33,879 bases of DNA from an uncultured Clostridia bacterium. GTDB lineage: Bacteria; Bacillota; Clostridia; Oscillospirales; Acutalibacteraceae. This document shows, piece by piece, positions 8,621 through 16,037 of this stretch. Where the stretch lies: NCBI GenBank assembly GCA_937884975.1, contig CAKZZS010000086.1, positions 1 to 33,879 of the forward strand, given 5' to 3'. A program made the position numbers and the translations under genes. The notes beneath the pieces were generated by a model. It worked only from the letters and a program-made list of their open reading frames with translations, was not told the DNA's origin and ran no database searches. The first letter of the stretch is position 1. Every line of letters begins with the position of its first letter.

Positions 8621-9343
8621 ATGTCACTAATTGATTTATTGTTTCTGGCTATTATAATTGTCTTTGCAATATTCTCTTACAGACGCGGTTTTATGAGAAC
8701 AATACTTGAGGTTGTAGCATTTGTTCTTGCCATTGTTCTCGCTTCGTTCCTTTCAAAACCCGTCGGAAGTATTTTCTACAACAGCTTCATACGCAGTAAT
8801 GTAGAAAATCATATTGAAAACAGTATAAATGAAATTAACTTTGACAATAAAACTGTCTCAAAGGATGACGGCGCAAGAATAGTTTTTGAAAACATACCTG
8901 AATTTGCTTGGAATATAGCAAAGGGAACAGGCGTCAGGGAAGATAACATAATTGCCAAGGTGAAAAACAATAATTTTACTTCAATTCAGGCTACGGATAT
9001 GATTATTGACAACGTAGTTGAGCCTATTGTTTTACCTGCTACACAGGCGGTTTCGTTTATTATTCTTTCCGCGGTGCTCATTTTCCTGTTAAGGTTATTT
9101 GCAAAAATGATTTCCAAAGAAAATGAGGACGACGGTTTTTCGACCGATAAGCTTATCGGAGGAATTTTCGGAATAGCAAAGGGTTTTGTTGTAGTATATG
9201 TCGTTTGCGCATTGTTACAGATTATTTACTATTCCAATGCCGACACGTCCCAGGGCTTCGGCGAAATGCTTTCAAAGTCAGAGGTATTCAATTTCATGGT
9301 TAATAATAACCCTGTAATTGAAGGATTAAAAAATATGTTTTAA
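8621..9343 (+). CDS. CvpA-family integral membrane protein
   Basis: 240 residues preceded by TTGGAGG at about 8604-8610. The N-terminus SLIDLLFLAIIIVFAIFSYRR-G and the following hydrophobic segment (about 27-45) are typical of CvpA (colicin V production) family proteins. Two more hydrophobic segments lie near 138-160 and 185-205, with a polar extracytoplasmic loop of about 80 residues between the second and third. The family is linked to envelope homeostasis in other bacteria, but the biochemical function is unknown. The 43-base gap before it holds only the ribosome binding site. Confidence 0.85.
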   Translation: MSLIDLLFLAIIIVFAIFSYRRGFMRTILEVVAFVLAIVLASFLSKPVGSIFYNSFIRSNVENHIENSINEINFDNKTVSKDDGARIVFENIPEFAWNIAKGTGVREDNIIAKVKNNNFTSIQATDMIIDNVVEPIVLPATQAVSFIILSAVLIFLLRLFAKMISKENEDDGFSTDKLIGGIFGIAKGFVVVYVVCALLQIIYYSNADTSQGFGEMLSKSEVFNFMVNNNPVIEGLKNMF

Positions 9344-9356
9344 AGGGTAAAGATTT

Positions 9357-9992
9357 ATGAAGGATTTATTTAAAGGTTGTTGGACTGTTCCGAATTTAAT
9401 TTCTTTTATCAGAATTGTTCTCATACCGTTTTTCGCTTATTTTTATTTAAAGAATGAGGTTGTTATTGCTCTTGTAATTCTTGCCGTTTCCGGTCTTTCG
9501 GATTTCTTTGACGGTAAAATTGCAAGAAAGTTTAATCAGGTCAGTAATCTCGGAAAGCTGCTCGACCCTGTTGCCGACAAGCTTACCCAGATTACAATAG
9601 CCGTATTGCTCTTTATTGAATTCAGACACTGTACTAATACAATAATGCAGGCGTTCGGTTGGGTATTTCTTGTATTCCTTGTAAAAGAGGGAATAATGGT
9701 AATCGGCGGATTACTGATGCTTATTTTCGGTATCAGACCCGGCGCAGCCGAGATTTACGGTAAGGTTGCAACCTTCGTATTTTACGTTGCAATGATTTTA
9801 ATTATAGCGTTCGGTCCCGAAATCGGACTTATGAGCAAGCTTGGCATTAACCTGGTAATGCCTGACTGGCTTACAGTCGGACTTGTTGTAATTTCGGCAA
9901 TAATGACTGTTGTTGCATTCTGCAGTTATATGCCCGAAACGCACAGACAGGTTCAGGAAAGATTCAGCAAGAAAGAAAAAAAGGAAAACTGA
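9357..9992 (+). CDS. pgsA: CDP-diacylglycerol--glycerol-3-phosphate 3-phosphatidyltransferase
   Basis: 211 residues with several membrane helices. The complete CDP-alcohol phosphotransferase signature DGxxARx8GxxxDxxxD is visible: D52 G53, A56 R57, G66, D70 and D74. The N-terminal VPNLISFIRIVLIPFF is typical of PgsA. It makes phosphatidylglycerol-phosphate from CDP-diacylglycerol and glycerol-3-phosphate at the membrane, the committed step to phosphatidylglycerol and cardiolipin. PssA and cardiolipin synthases of the same fold are alternatives, but length and the N-terminal motif favour PgsA. It lies 13 bases after the cvpA-like gene and 3 bases before the Clp ATPase. Confidence 0.92.
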   Translation: MKDLFKGCWTVPNLISFIRIVLIPFFAYFYLKNEVVIALVILAVSGLSDFFDGKIARKFNQVSNLGKLLDPVADKLTQITIAVLLFIEFRHCTNTIMQAFGWVFLVFLVKEGIMVIGGLLMLIFGIRPGAAEIYGKVATFVFYVAMILIIAFGPEIGLMSKLGINLVMPDWLTVGLVVISAIMTVVAFCSYMPETHRQVQERFSKKEKKEN

Positions 9993-9995
9993 TTT

Positions 9996-12287
9996 ATGAA
10001 ACAAATGATTTGCACAAGGTGTAAAAAATATCCTGCGGTATTTTTTATTACAAAGGTCGACGGAGATAAAACGGCTAATGAGGGGCTTTGTGTTAAGTGT
10101 GCGATGGAATTGAATATCGGTCCTGTTAAGCAGATTATGGAAAGCATGGGCATCACCGAGGAAGAAATGGAAAGCGTTTCCGAGCAGATAGAGGAAATGT
10201 ACGAAAACGGTGATATGGAAGAAATGTTCCAGCCCGGCGGAGCAGGGACGTTCCCGTTTATGCAGAATATGCAGGGAATGTTTTCTCAGCCTGACGGTAA
10301 TTCAAAGGATGAGAACGCAAAATCTGCCGAAGTTAAAGACAAGGGCAAGAAAGGCAAACAAAAGACCGACAAAAAAAGAAAGTCGATTAACCTTTTCTGT
10401 ACAGATTTAACAAGAAATGCAAGAGAAGGCAAGCTTGACAGAATTATCGGCAGAGATGAAGAAATCAGACGTACTATTCAGATTCTTTGCAGAAGGACAA
10501 AAAATAATCCATGCTTTATAGGTGAACCGGGCGTAGGTAAAACTGCAATTGCAGAGGGACTTGCGCTTAAAATCGCGGCAGGTGACGTTCCGGCAAAGCT
10601 TGCCAATAAAGAAATTCAGCTTCTTGATTTAACTGCTCTTGTTGCAGGAACGCAGTTCAGAGGTCAGTTTGAAAGCCGTATTAAGTCTCTTGTGGATGAG
10701 GTTAAGGAAGCAGGCAATATCATTCTGTTTATCGATGAGGTTCATAATCTTGTCGGTACGGGTGACGCAGAGGGCAGCATGAATGCCGCAAACATCTTAA
10801 AGCCTGCGCTGTCCCGCGGTGAGATTCAGGTAATCGGCGCTACTACCTTTAACGAATACCGTAAGCATATCGAAAAGGACGCTGCTCTTGAAAGACGTTT
10901 TCAGCCCGTAAAGGTTGAAGAGCCTTCAATTGAGGACACTTATAAAATGCTTCTTGGCATAAAGAGCTACTATGAGGATTTTCACAAGGTATCTATCAGC
11001 GATAACCTTCTATATAAGGCGGTAACGCTTTCCGAAAGGTATATTACCGACAGGTTCCTTCCCGATAAAGCCATTGACCTTCTTGACGAGGCATGCACCT
11101 GCGCAAATCTTCGTAATAAGGCGATTAGTGACTATGAGCTTCATATTGAAAGAAAAAATGATTTGGAAAACACGCTTGAAGAACTCGAGCAGGAGGTTGA
11201 AAATCCGGATTATGAAGCTATTTCAAAAATCAGGAGCGAGATAATTTCGCTCGATAAAGAAACGGAAGGCTTAAAGGAAAAAGCGGCTGATAATAACGTT
11301 ACGGAAAGCGACCTTGCAACGGTCATAAACCTGTTCACTGGTATTCCTATTTCAAAGGTGCTTGACGGCGACCTCAAGAGCCTTATCGGACTTGAGGACA
11401 GACTTAAGGCAAAGGTTATCGGTCAGGACAGAGCGGTTGAGCTTGTATCCGCGGCGATAAAAAGAAGCCGTGTTCAGATTTCCGCCCAGAGAAAGCCGGC
11501 TTCATTTATCTTTGTTGGTCCTACGGGTGTCGGAAAGACGGAGCTTGTAAAAAGGCTTTCAATGGAGCTTTTTGACACTCCCGAAACGCTCATAAGACTT
11601 GATATGTCCGAATTTATGGAAAAGCACAGTGTTTCAAGAATTATCGGCTCTCCGCCCGGATATGTCGGTTACGATGAGGCAGGTCAGCTGACCGAAAAGG
11701 TCAGAAGAAAGCCTTATTCAATTATCCTTTTTGACGAAATTGAAAAGGCTCATCCCGACGTTATGAACATTCTTCTTCAAATTCTTGACGAGGGAAAGAC
11801 AAGCGACGCGCACGGACGTACGGTTGATTTTTCAAATACCGTTATAATAATGACGTCCAATGCCGGAAGCGAAAGAAAAGAGAATGCTTTAGGCTTTGCA
11901 AAGGATAAAGCAGAGGTAAACGTTGAAAAATCCATTAAAGCGCTTAACGAGTTTTTACGTCCCGAATTTGTGGGCAGGGTAGATGAAATTGTAGTTTTCA
12001 ATGAACTTACCGAAGAAAATTATGAACAGATAGCTGCTCTTATGCTTAACGAATTGGGTGACGCTTTAAAGGACAAGGGCATTACATTTTCAATTGGAGA
12101 AAACGTTGCAAAGACCCTTGTTTCAAAGATGGACGGCAATATCCGCGGCGCCAGGGATTTAAGAAACGTTATAAGAAGAAATGTTGAAGATAAGGTTTCA
12201 ACATATCTTGTTGAAAACTGCGATAAGATTCTTTCAAATGTTACTCTTGAAGCACAAAACGGAGAAATAATCTTAAAAACCGAATAA
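9996..12287 (+). CDS. clpE: ClpE-type ATP-dependent Clp protease ATP-binding subunit with N-terminal zinc finger
   Basis: 763 residues, a two-ring Hsp100 unfoldase. The N-terminus has a four-Cys zinc site (C6, C9, C32, C35) as in ClpE and McsA, and no ClpC-type double Clp_N repeat. A low-complexity Lys/Met-rich linker follows (about 70-130). AAA-1: Walker A GEPGVGKT (176-183), Walker B FIDEVH (D247, E248), ALERRFQ arginines at 300-301. A short coiled-coil middle region lies at about 380-432. AAA-2: Walker A GPTGVGKT (508-515), Walker B LFDEIEKAH (D580, E581), sensor-2 GAR (718-720). The ALGF loop (631-634) matches the ClpP-docking tripeptide. It probably feeds misfolded proteins to ClpP. No CtsR-type operator was recognized upstream; it is the last gene of the ruv-pgsA run. 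Confidence 0.88.
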   Translation: MKQMICTRCKKYPAVFFITKVDGDKTANEGLCVKCAMELNIGPVKQIMESMGITEEEMESVSEQIEEMYENGDMEEMFQPGGAGTFPFMQNMQGMFSQPDGNSKDENAKSAEVKDKGKKGKQKTDKKRKSINLFCTDLTRNAREGKLDRIIGRDEEIRRTIQILCRRTKNNPCFIGEPGVGKTAIAEGLALKIAAGDVPAKLANKEIQLLDLTALVAGTQFRGQFESRIKSLVDEVKEAGNIILFIDEVHNLVGTGDAEGSMNAANILKPALSRGEIQVIGATTFNEYRKHIEKDAALERRFQPVKVEEPSIEDTYKMLLGIKSYYEDFHKVSISDNLLYKAVTLSERYITDRFLPDKAIDLLDEACTCANLRNKAISDYELHIERKNDLENTLEELEQEVENPDYEAISKIRSEIISLDKETEGLKEKAADNNVTESDLATVINLFTGIPISKVLDGDLKSLIGLEDRLKAKVIGQDRAVELVSAAIKRSRVQISAQRKPASFIFVGPTGVGKTELVKRLSMELFDTPETLIRLDMSEFMEKHSVSRIIGSPPGYVGYDEAGQLTEKVRRKPYSIILFDEIEKAHPDVMNILLQILDEGKTSDAHGRTVDFSNTVIIMTSNAGSERKENALGFAKDKAEVNVEKSIKALNEFLRPEFVGRVDEIVVFNELTEENYEQIAALMLNELGDALKDKGITFSIGENVAKTLVSKMDGNIRGARDLRNVIRRNVEDKVSTYLVENCDKILSNVTLEAQNGEIILKTE

Positions 12288-12310
12288 CTAAAAAATCAAA
12301 TATTTTTCTA

Positions 12311-12339
12311 TTGACTTTCAGCGGTGGTTATGCTAAAAT
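12311..12339 (+). promoter_or_regulatory. Sigma-A-type promoter of tRNA-Gly
   Basis: TTGACT at 12311-12316 and TAAAAT at 12334-12339 are separated by exactly 17 bases, and the tRNA begins 23 bases after the -10. The spacer and downstream flank carry an inverted repeat, CGGTGG at 12322-12327 and CCACCG at 12342-12347, bracketing the -10 element. Confidence 0.85.
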
Positions 12340-12361
12340 ATCCACCGTTGCAAGTTAATAT

Positions 12362-12436
12362 GCGGGTGTAGTTCAATGGCTAGAATCCCAGCCTTCCAAG
12401 CTGGTCGTGTGGGTTCGATTCCCATCACCCGCTCCA
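12362..12436 (+). tRNA. tRNA-Gly (anticodon TCC)
   Basis: A 75-base cloverleaf with genome-encoded CCA. The acceptor stem GCGGGTG pairs with CACCCGC, followed by discriminator T and CCA. The D-arm holds the AATGGCTA loop, and the anticodon stem CCAGC/GCTGG encloses loop CTTCCAA with anticodon TCC. The T-arm is GTGGG/CCCAT (one G-T wobble) around TTCGATT. It reads GGA and GGG codons. It is a single tRNA transcribed as its own unit, with promoter before and terminator after. Confidence 0.97.
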
Positions 12437-12443
12437 AAAAGTT

Positions 12444-12473
12444 TAAGCAGTCAGTATGACTGCTTATTTTTTT
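12444..12473 (+). terminator. Rho-independent terminator of tRNA-Gly
   Basis: A perfect stem of 10 bp, TAAGCAGTCA paired with TGACTGCTTA, with a GTA loop at 12454-12456, followed directly by seven T residues. It begins 8 bases after the CCA end. Confidence 0.93.
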
Positions 12474-12509
12474 AGAGTCTTGTTTCTACTTATTTTTGTC
12501 TTTTATCTA

Positions 12510-12538
12510 TTGAAATATAATATTTGATTTGTTATAAT
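12510..12538 (+). promoter_or_regulatory. Sigma-A-type promoter upstream of tmk
   Basis: TTGAAA at 12510-12515, a 17-base spacer and a perfect TATAAT at 12533-12538, ending 27 bases before the tmk start. It follows the tRNA terminator and probably drives the tmk to U32-peptidase gene run. Confidence 0.85.
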
Positions 12539-12565
12539 AAAGTGATAAAGAATGGGTGAGTATGT

Positions 12566-13237
12566 ATGAACGGTAAATTGATAGTTATTGAAGGGCTTGA
12601 CGGAAGCGGAAAATCCACCCAGACGGCTCTTATTAAAGAAAGAATTGAAAAGTGCGGAAAAAGCATTAAACAGATTAAATTGCCTGATTATGAAAGCGAT
12701 TCAAGCGCTTTAGTCAGAATGTATCTTTCGGGCAAGTTCGGTTCTGATCCTTCTGACGTCAATACTTATGCTACGTCTCTGTTTTACACGGTTGACCGTT
12801 TTGCAAATTATAATAACGTCTGGAAGGACGATTATAAAAACGGCGCTGTAATTCTTGCAGACAGATATACTACGTCCAACGCGGTTCATCAGATGGTGAA
12901 GCTGCCGAAAGAAAAATGGGATGAATATCTTAACTGGCTTGAGGATATTGAATATAACAAGGTCGGTATTCCGAAGCCCGATGCCGTAATTTTTCTTGAT
13001 ATGCCTGTTGACGTATCCCAGCGCCTGATGACCGAAAGGTATTCGGGCGACGAAAATAAAAAGGATGTTCATGAAGCAAACGTGAACTATCTTATTTCGT
13101 GTCATGCTTCGGCGCTCTATGCGGCAAAGAAGCTCGGTTGGAGTGTTGTCAATTGCGCTGTTGACGGAAACCCGAGAAGTATAGAAGAAATAAATGAAGA
13201 TATTTTTAAGGAGATAAAAGATATTGTTGGAATTTAA
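12566..13237 (+). CDS. tmk: Thymidylate (dTMP) kinase
   Basis: 223 residues. It phosphorylates dTMP to dTDP for DNA synthesis. P-loop GLDGSGKST at 10-18; the DRY motif ADRYTTSNAVHQ (D99-Y101) positions the dTMP phosphate; PDAVIFLDMPVDVSQRLM is the conserved strand-helix before the lid; the lid region carries ERYSGDENKKDVHE. Instead of the E-P-G-G-T segment usual after the P-loop in enterobacterial Tmk it has KLPDYESDSS, a variant of the FPDYES type that I associate with clostridial homologues. GGTGAG at 12555-12560 supports ATG 12566. Confidence 0.92.
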   Translation: MNGKLIVIEGLDGSGKSTQTALIKERIEKCGKSIKQIKLPDYESDSSALVRMYLSGKFGSDPSDVNTYATSLFYTVDRFANYNNVWKDDYKNGAVILADRYTTSNAVHQMVKLPKEKWDEYLNWLEDIEYNKVGIPKPDAVIFLDMPVDVSQRLMTERYSGDENKKDVHEANVNYLISCHASALYAAKKLGWSVVNCAVDGNPRSIEEINEDIFKEIKDIVGI

Positions 13238-14114
13238 AACCCTTCAGTTAAGTGATAAAGAATGGGTGGACAGGCTTTTTTCGGAATATAACCCTACAAG
13301 ATGTGATTTTTGTTTCGGAAACATTTTTATTTGGGCCGGTATTTATAATACTAACATTGCCAGATTTAAAAACAGTGTTGTTCTTCGATATAAATTTGAC
13401 GGTGAGTATTCATATTCATTTTCATTTGTTGAAGAGGATGTTGAAGAACTGATTAAAGAGTTGCTTTTGAATTCTCAAAAAAATGGTCAAAAATTAAGAA
13501 TTTACGGCTTGAACACCGAAGAAAAAGAAATAATTGAAAAGCTTTTCCCCGGTGAATTTGAGATGACTTATATGAGGGATTTCTGCGACTATGTTTATAA
13601 AACCGAGGATTTAATAAATCTTTCGGGCAGAAAATACCACCAGAAAAGAAATCACATTTCATACTTAAAGAACAACTCCGACTGGGTTTATGAGAGAATT
13701 GACGAAACAAATATCGAAGAATGCCGTACCTTCAACTGTAATTGGGAACGCCATAACGGAGGGAAAAACCCAGAGGAGCTTTCACTTGAAAACACTGCAA
13801 TTCAAACAGCCCTTGATAATTATTCCTCTCTCGGCTTTGTCGGCGGCTTGCTTCGCGTTAACGGAAGAATTGAAGCCTATACTTTAGGTGAACCGTTGAA
13901 CAGTGAAATGTTCTGTACTCATATTGAAAAAGCGAATGCGGATTTGCGCGGCGCTTACCCTTTAATAAATCAGCAGTTTGCCTTAAACGAGCTTTCTTCA
14001 TATAAATACGTCAACAGAGAAGAGGATACGGGAAGCGAAGGCTTAAGACAGGCAAAAATGTCATATCATCCCGAATTTCTTACTGAAGTATATTTTGCGA
14101 GGTATATAAAGTGA
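13224..14114 (+). CDS. DUF2156 domain protein (GNAT-like, phosphatidylglycerol lysyltransferase C-terminal family)
   Basis: 296 residues, started at TTG 13224 behind AAGGAG (13208-13213), overlapping the end of tmk by 14 bases; TTG 13227 is an alternative. The sequence matches the DUF2156 pattern: an N-terminal half with DKEWVDRLFSEYN and FGNIFIW, then GRKYHQKRNHI near 135-144 and a C-terminal NQQFALNELSSYKYVNREEDTGSEGLRQAKMSY stretch (written here as a region near 248-282). DUF2156 is the catalytic double-GNAT fold of MprF-type aminoacyl-tRNA-dependent lipid transferases, but this stand-alone cytosolic form has no membrane part. Its acceptor is unknown. Confidence 0.83.
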   Translation: MLEFKTLQLSDKEWVDRLFSEYNPTRCDFCFGNIFIWAGIYNTNIARFKNSVVLRYKFDGEYSYSFSFVEEDVEELIKELLLNSQKNGQKLRIYGLNTEEKEIIEKLFPGEFEMTYMRDFCDYVYKTEDLINLSGRKYHQKRNHISYLKNNSDWVYERIDETNIEECRTFNCNWERHNGGKNPEELSLENTAIQTALDNYSSLGFVGGLLRVNGRIEAYTLGEPLNSEMFCTHIEKANADLRGAYPLINQQFALNELSSYKYVNREEDTGSEGLRQAKMSYHPEFLTEVYFARYIK

Positions 14115-14923
14115 ACGGGGATATTCAGCCGTCTGTTATTGAACAGATTAAAGAAATCTGGACTCTTTGTTTCGGTGACGAAAGAGAAACCGTCGATTAC
14201 TTTTTTAAAACTTGCTTTTCAAGTGAAAATTGCTATGTAAAAATAATCGATAATAAAGCAGTCGCTTCTCTTCAGATGATACCCTGCAAAATTATAGATA
14301 AAGAAAAGGTATATGAGGCAAAATATATTTATGCTGTTTGTACTCATCCTTCATATCAGGGAAGGGGAATAATGTCCGAACTGATAAATGAAGCCTTTGA
14401 AGAGGAGAAATTAAAGGGTACAAAGGCTGTTTTGTGTATTCCTGCTTCCGAAAGTCTCTTTTCTTATTATAAAAGATTCGGTTTTGAGGACAAAATTTAT
14501 AATTCTCGGGAAATTTTTAAAAGAAAAGATATTGAAAAAATTTATTCCGAATGCAGTTACTTTCTTAACAAAAGTGTAACTGAAATAAAACAATTAAGGG
14601 ATGAATTGCTGATTTCAAGCAGTTATGTTTCTTTTCCCGAAGCGTATTTAAATCTTTGTTCGGAGTTTGGATATAACTACTGCTATAACAGTAATTTTTA
14701 CGCGTTGTTTTCCGTTGAAGAAAATACAGTTAATGCGGTTGACTGTTTCTGGAAAAATGAACAGGGTAAAAAAGAAATGCTTTATTCGCTTTTAAACGAA
14801 ACCGACGCAGATAAATTTATTATTGAATATTTCGGAAAAGATAAGCTTAAGGGTGTTATTAAATATCTTAATCCTGATTTCAAAATAAACAGTCCGATTT
14901 ATTTAGGTATTGAAATGGAGTGA
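14111..14923 (+). CDS. GNAT-family N-acetyltransferase
   Basis: 270 residues from GTG 14111, overlapping the DUF2156 stop by four bases (GTGA). The acetyl-CoA binding motif A is YAVCTHPSYQGRGIMSELI at 74-92 (Q-G-R-G-I pyrophosphate loop), and YYKRFGFED near 119-127 is the usual motif B ending. The C-terminal half (about 135-270) has no recognizable motif and resembles the extra domain of larger Eis-like acetyltransferases only in size. The substrate cannot be predicted. Coupling to the DUF2156 gene suggests a related acyl-transfer role, as inference. Confidence 0.86.
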   Translation: MNGDIQPSVIEQIKEIWTLCFGDERETVDYFFKTCFSSENCYVKIIDNKAVASLQMIPCKIIDKEKVYEAKYIYAVCTHPSYQGRGIMSELINEAFEEEKLKGTKAVLCIPASESLFSYYKRFGFEDKIYNSREIFKRKDIEKIYSECSYFLNKSVTEIKQLRDELLISSSYVSFPEAYLNLCSEFGYNYCYNSNFYALFSVEENTVNAVDCFWKNEQGKKEMLYSLLNETDADKFIIEYFGKDKLKGVIKYLNPDFKINSPIYLGIEME

Positions 14924-14927
14924 AAAT

Positions 14928-15470
14928 ATGGTTTATTTGTTTTTGGCTGACGGGTTTGAAACTGTTGAAGCGCTTGCATGCGTTGATATTTTAAGACGCG
15001 CAAAAATTGAAATAGCTACAGTCGGAATTGAGAATAAAACCGTTATCAGTTCCCAGAATATAAAGGTTGAATGCGATAAAACCGAAAACGAAATCGGTGT
15101 GCTTGACGATGTTGTTGCCGTCATTCTTCCCGGCGGTATGCCCGGAACGTTAAACCTTGAAAAGAACAGCACTGTTCAGGAGTTTATTGATTTCGCGGCT
15201 GAAAACGATATTCTTATTGCCGCTATTTGTGCCGCTCCGTCTATTCTCGGCAAAAAAGGTTTGCTTAAGGGTAAAAAGGCTACCTGCTATCCGGGTTTTG
15301 AGGAGTATCTTATCGGCGCTGATTATACGGGTAAATCCGTAGAAAAGGACGGTAATATCATTACGGGTAAAGGAATGGGCGTTGCAAATAATTTTGCGCT
15401 TGAAATTGTTTCATCGATTAAAGGTAAAAGCCTTGCGGATGAAATAAAGGCTTCGATTCAGTCTGAATGA
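14928..15470 (+). CDS. DJ-1/PfpI family protein
   Basis: 180 residues from ATG 14928, preceded by GGAG at 14917-14920; an in-frame TTG at 14910 would add six residues lying inside the previous gene. The nucleophile elbow is AAICAAPSILG with C101, and the acidic partner is in ADGFETVEA (E11, equivalent to Glu18 of human DJ-1). VAVILPGGMPGT and GKGMGVANNFALEIV complete the DJ-1 subgroup pattern (ThiJ/YajL-like). Family members act as glyoxalase/deglycase-like or redox-sensing proteins; the exact activity here is not determined. It overlaps nothing and follows the GNAT gene by 4 bases. Confidence 0.92.
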   Translation: MVYLFLADGFETVEALACVDILRRAKIEIATVGIENKTVISSQNIKVECDKTENEIGVLDDVVAVILPGGMPGTLNLEKNSTVQEFIDFAAENDILIAAICAAPSILGKKGLLKGKKATCYPGFEEYLIGADYTGKSVEKDGNIITGKGMGVANNFALEIVSSIKGKSLADEIKASIQSE

Positions 15471-15471
15471 T

Positions 15472-16011
15472 ATGGATAAGAAAGAATTAAGAAGCTTATT
15501 TATTGAAAAAAGATTAAAAATAAACGAGGACAATAAAAGGGAATCGGATAAAGTAATCTTTGATAAGCTTATTAAAAGTGATTTTTTTATTAACAGCGAT
15601 GTTGTTTTAACCTATGTTTCGACTAAAACCGAGGTTGATACAAGAAGCTTAATTGAATATTCACTTATGAAGGGTAAAACCGTTGCGGTGCCGAGATGTG
15701 ATAAGAGCACTAATATAATAGGTTTTTACCGTATCAAGTCTCTCGATGATCTTGAAAAAGGATTTTTTAATATCCTTGAACCTGACAGGTTTTGCAGTGA
15801 ATTGGTTAAATTTAAAAATGCGCTTTGTATAGTTCCCGGTCTTGCATTTGACAAAAAGGGATTCAGGTTAGGTTACGGGAGAGGATATTATGACAGGTTT
15901 CTGTCATCTAATGACGTAAATACTGTCGGGTTATGCTACAGGGAGTTTCTTGTGGATGAATTGCCCGTTGAGGGCTTTGATATAGCGGTTGATTTAATAT
16001 TGACCGATTGA
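15472..16011 (+). CDS. 5-formyltetrahydrofolate cyclo-ligase
   Basis: 179 residues. It converts 5-formyl-THF to 5,10-methenyl-THF using ATP, returning the folate storage form to one-carbon metabolism. The signature PGLAFDKKGFRLGYGRGYYD at about 122-141 holds the ATP phosphate and metal site. The N-terminus KKELRSLFIEKR with the basic adenine/phosphate region, and TYVSTKTEVDT near 47-57, also match the YgfA/MTHFS family. It starts one base after the DJ-1 stop. Confidence 0.95.
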   Translation: MDKKELRSLFIEKRLKINEDNKRESDKVIFDKLIKSDFFINSDVVLTYVSTKTEVDTRSLIEYSLMKGKTVAVPRCDKSTNIIGFYRIKSLDDLEKGFFNILEPDRFCSELVKFKNALCIVPGLAFDKKGFRLGYGRGYYDRFLSSNDVNTVGLCYREFLVDELPVEGFDIAVDLILTD

Positions 16012-16037
16012 TTATTTCCGTTTGGGGAGGGATTGCC

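Noticed and set aside
12562..12565. ATG four bases before the tmk start
   Set aside because: That frame stops after a few codons, so it cannot start tmk.
16008..16037. Upstream TTG start for mltG
   Set aside because: Overlaps the cyclo-ligase stop; GGGAGG at 16024-16029 clearly serves ATG 16038.
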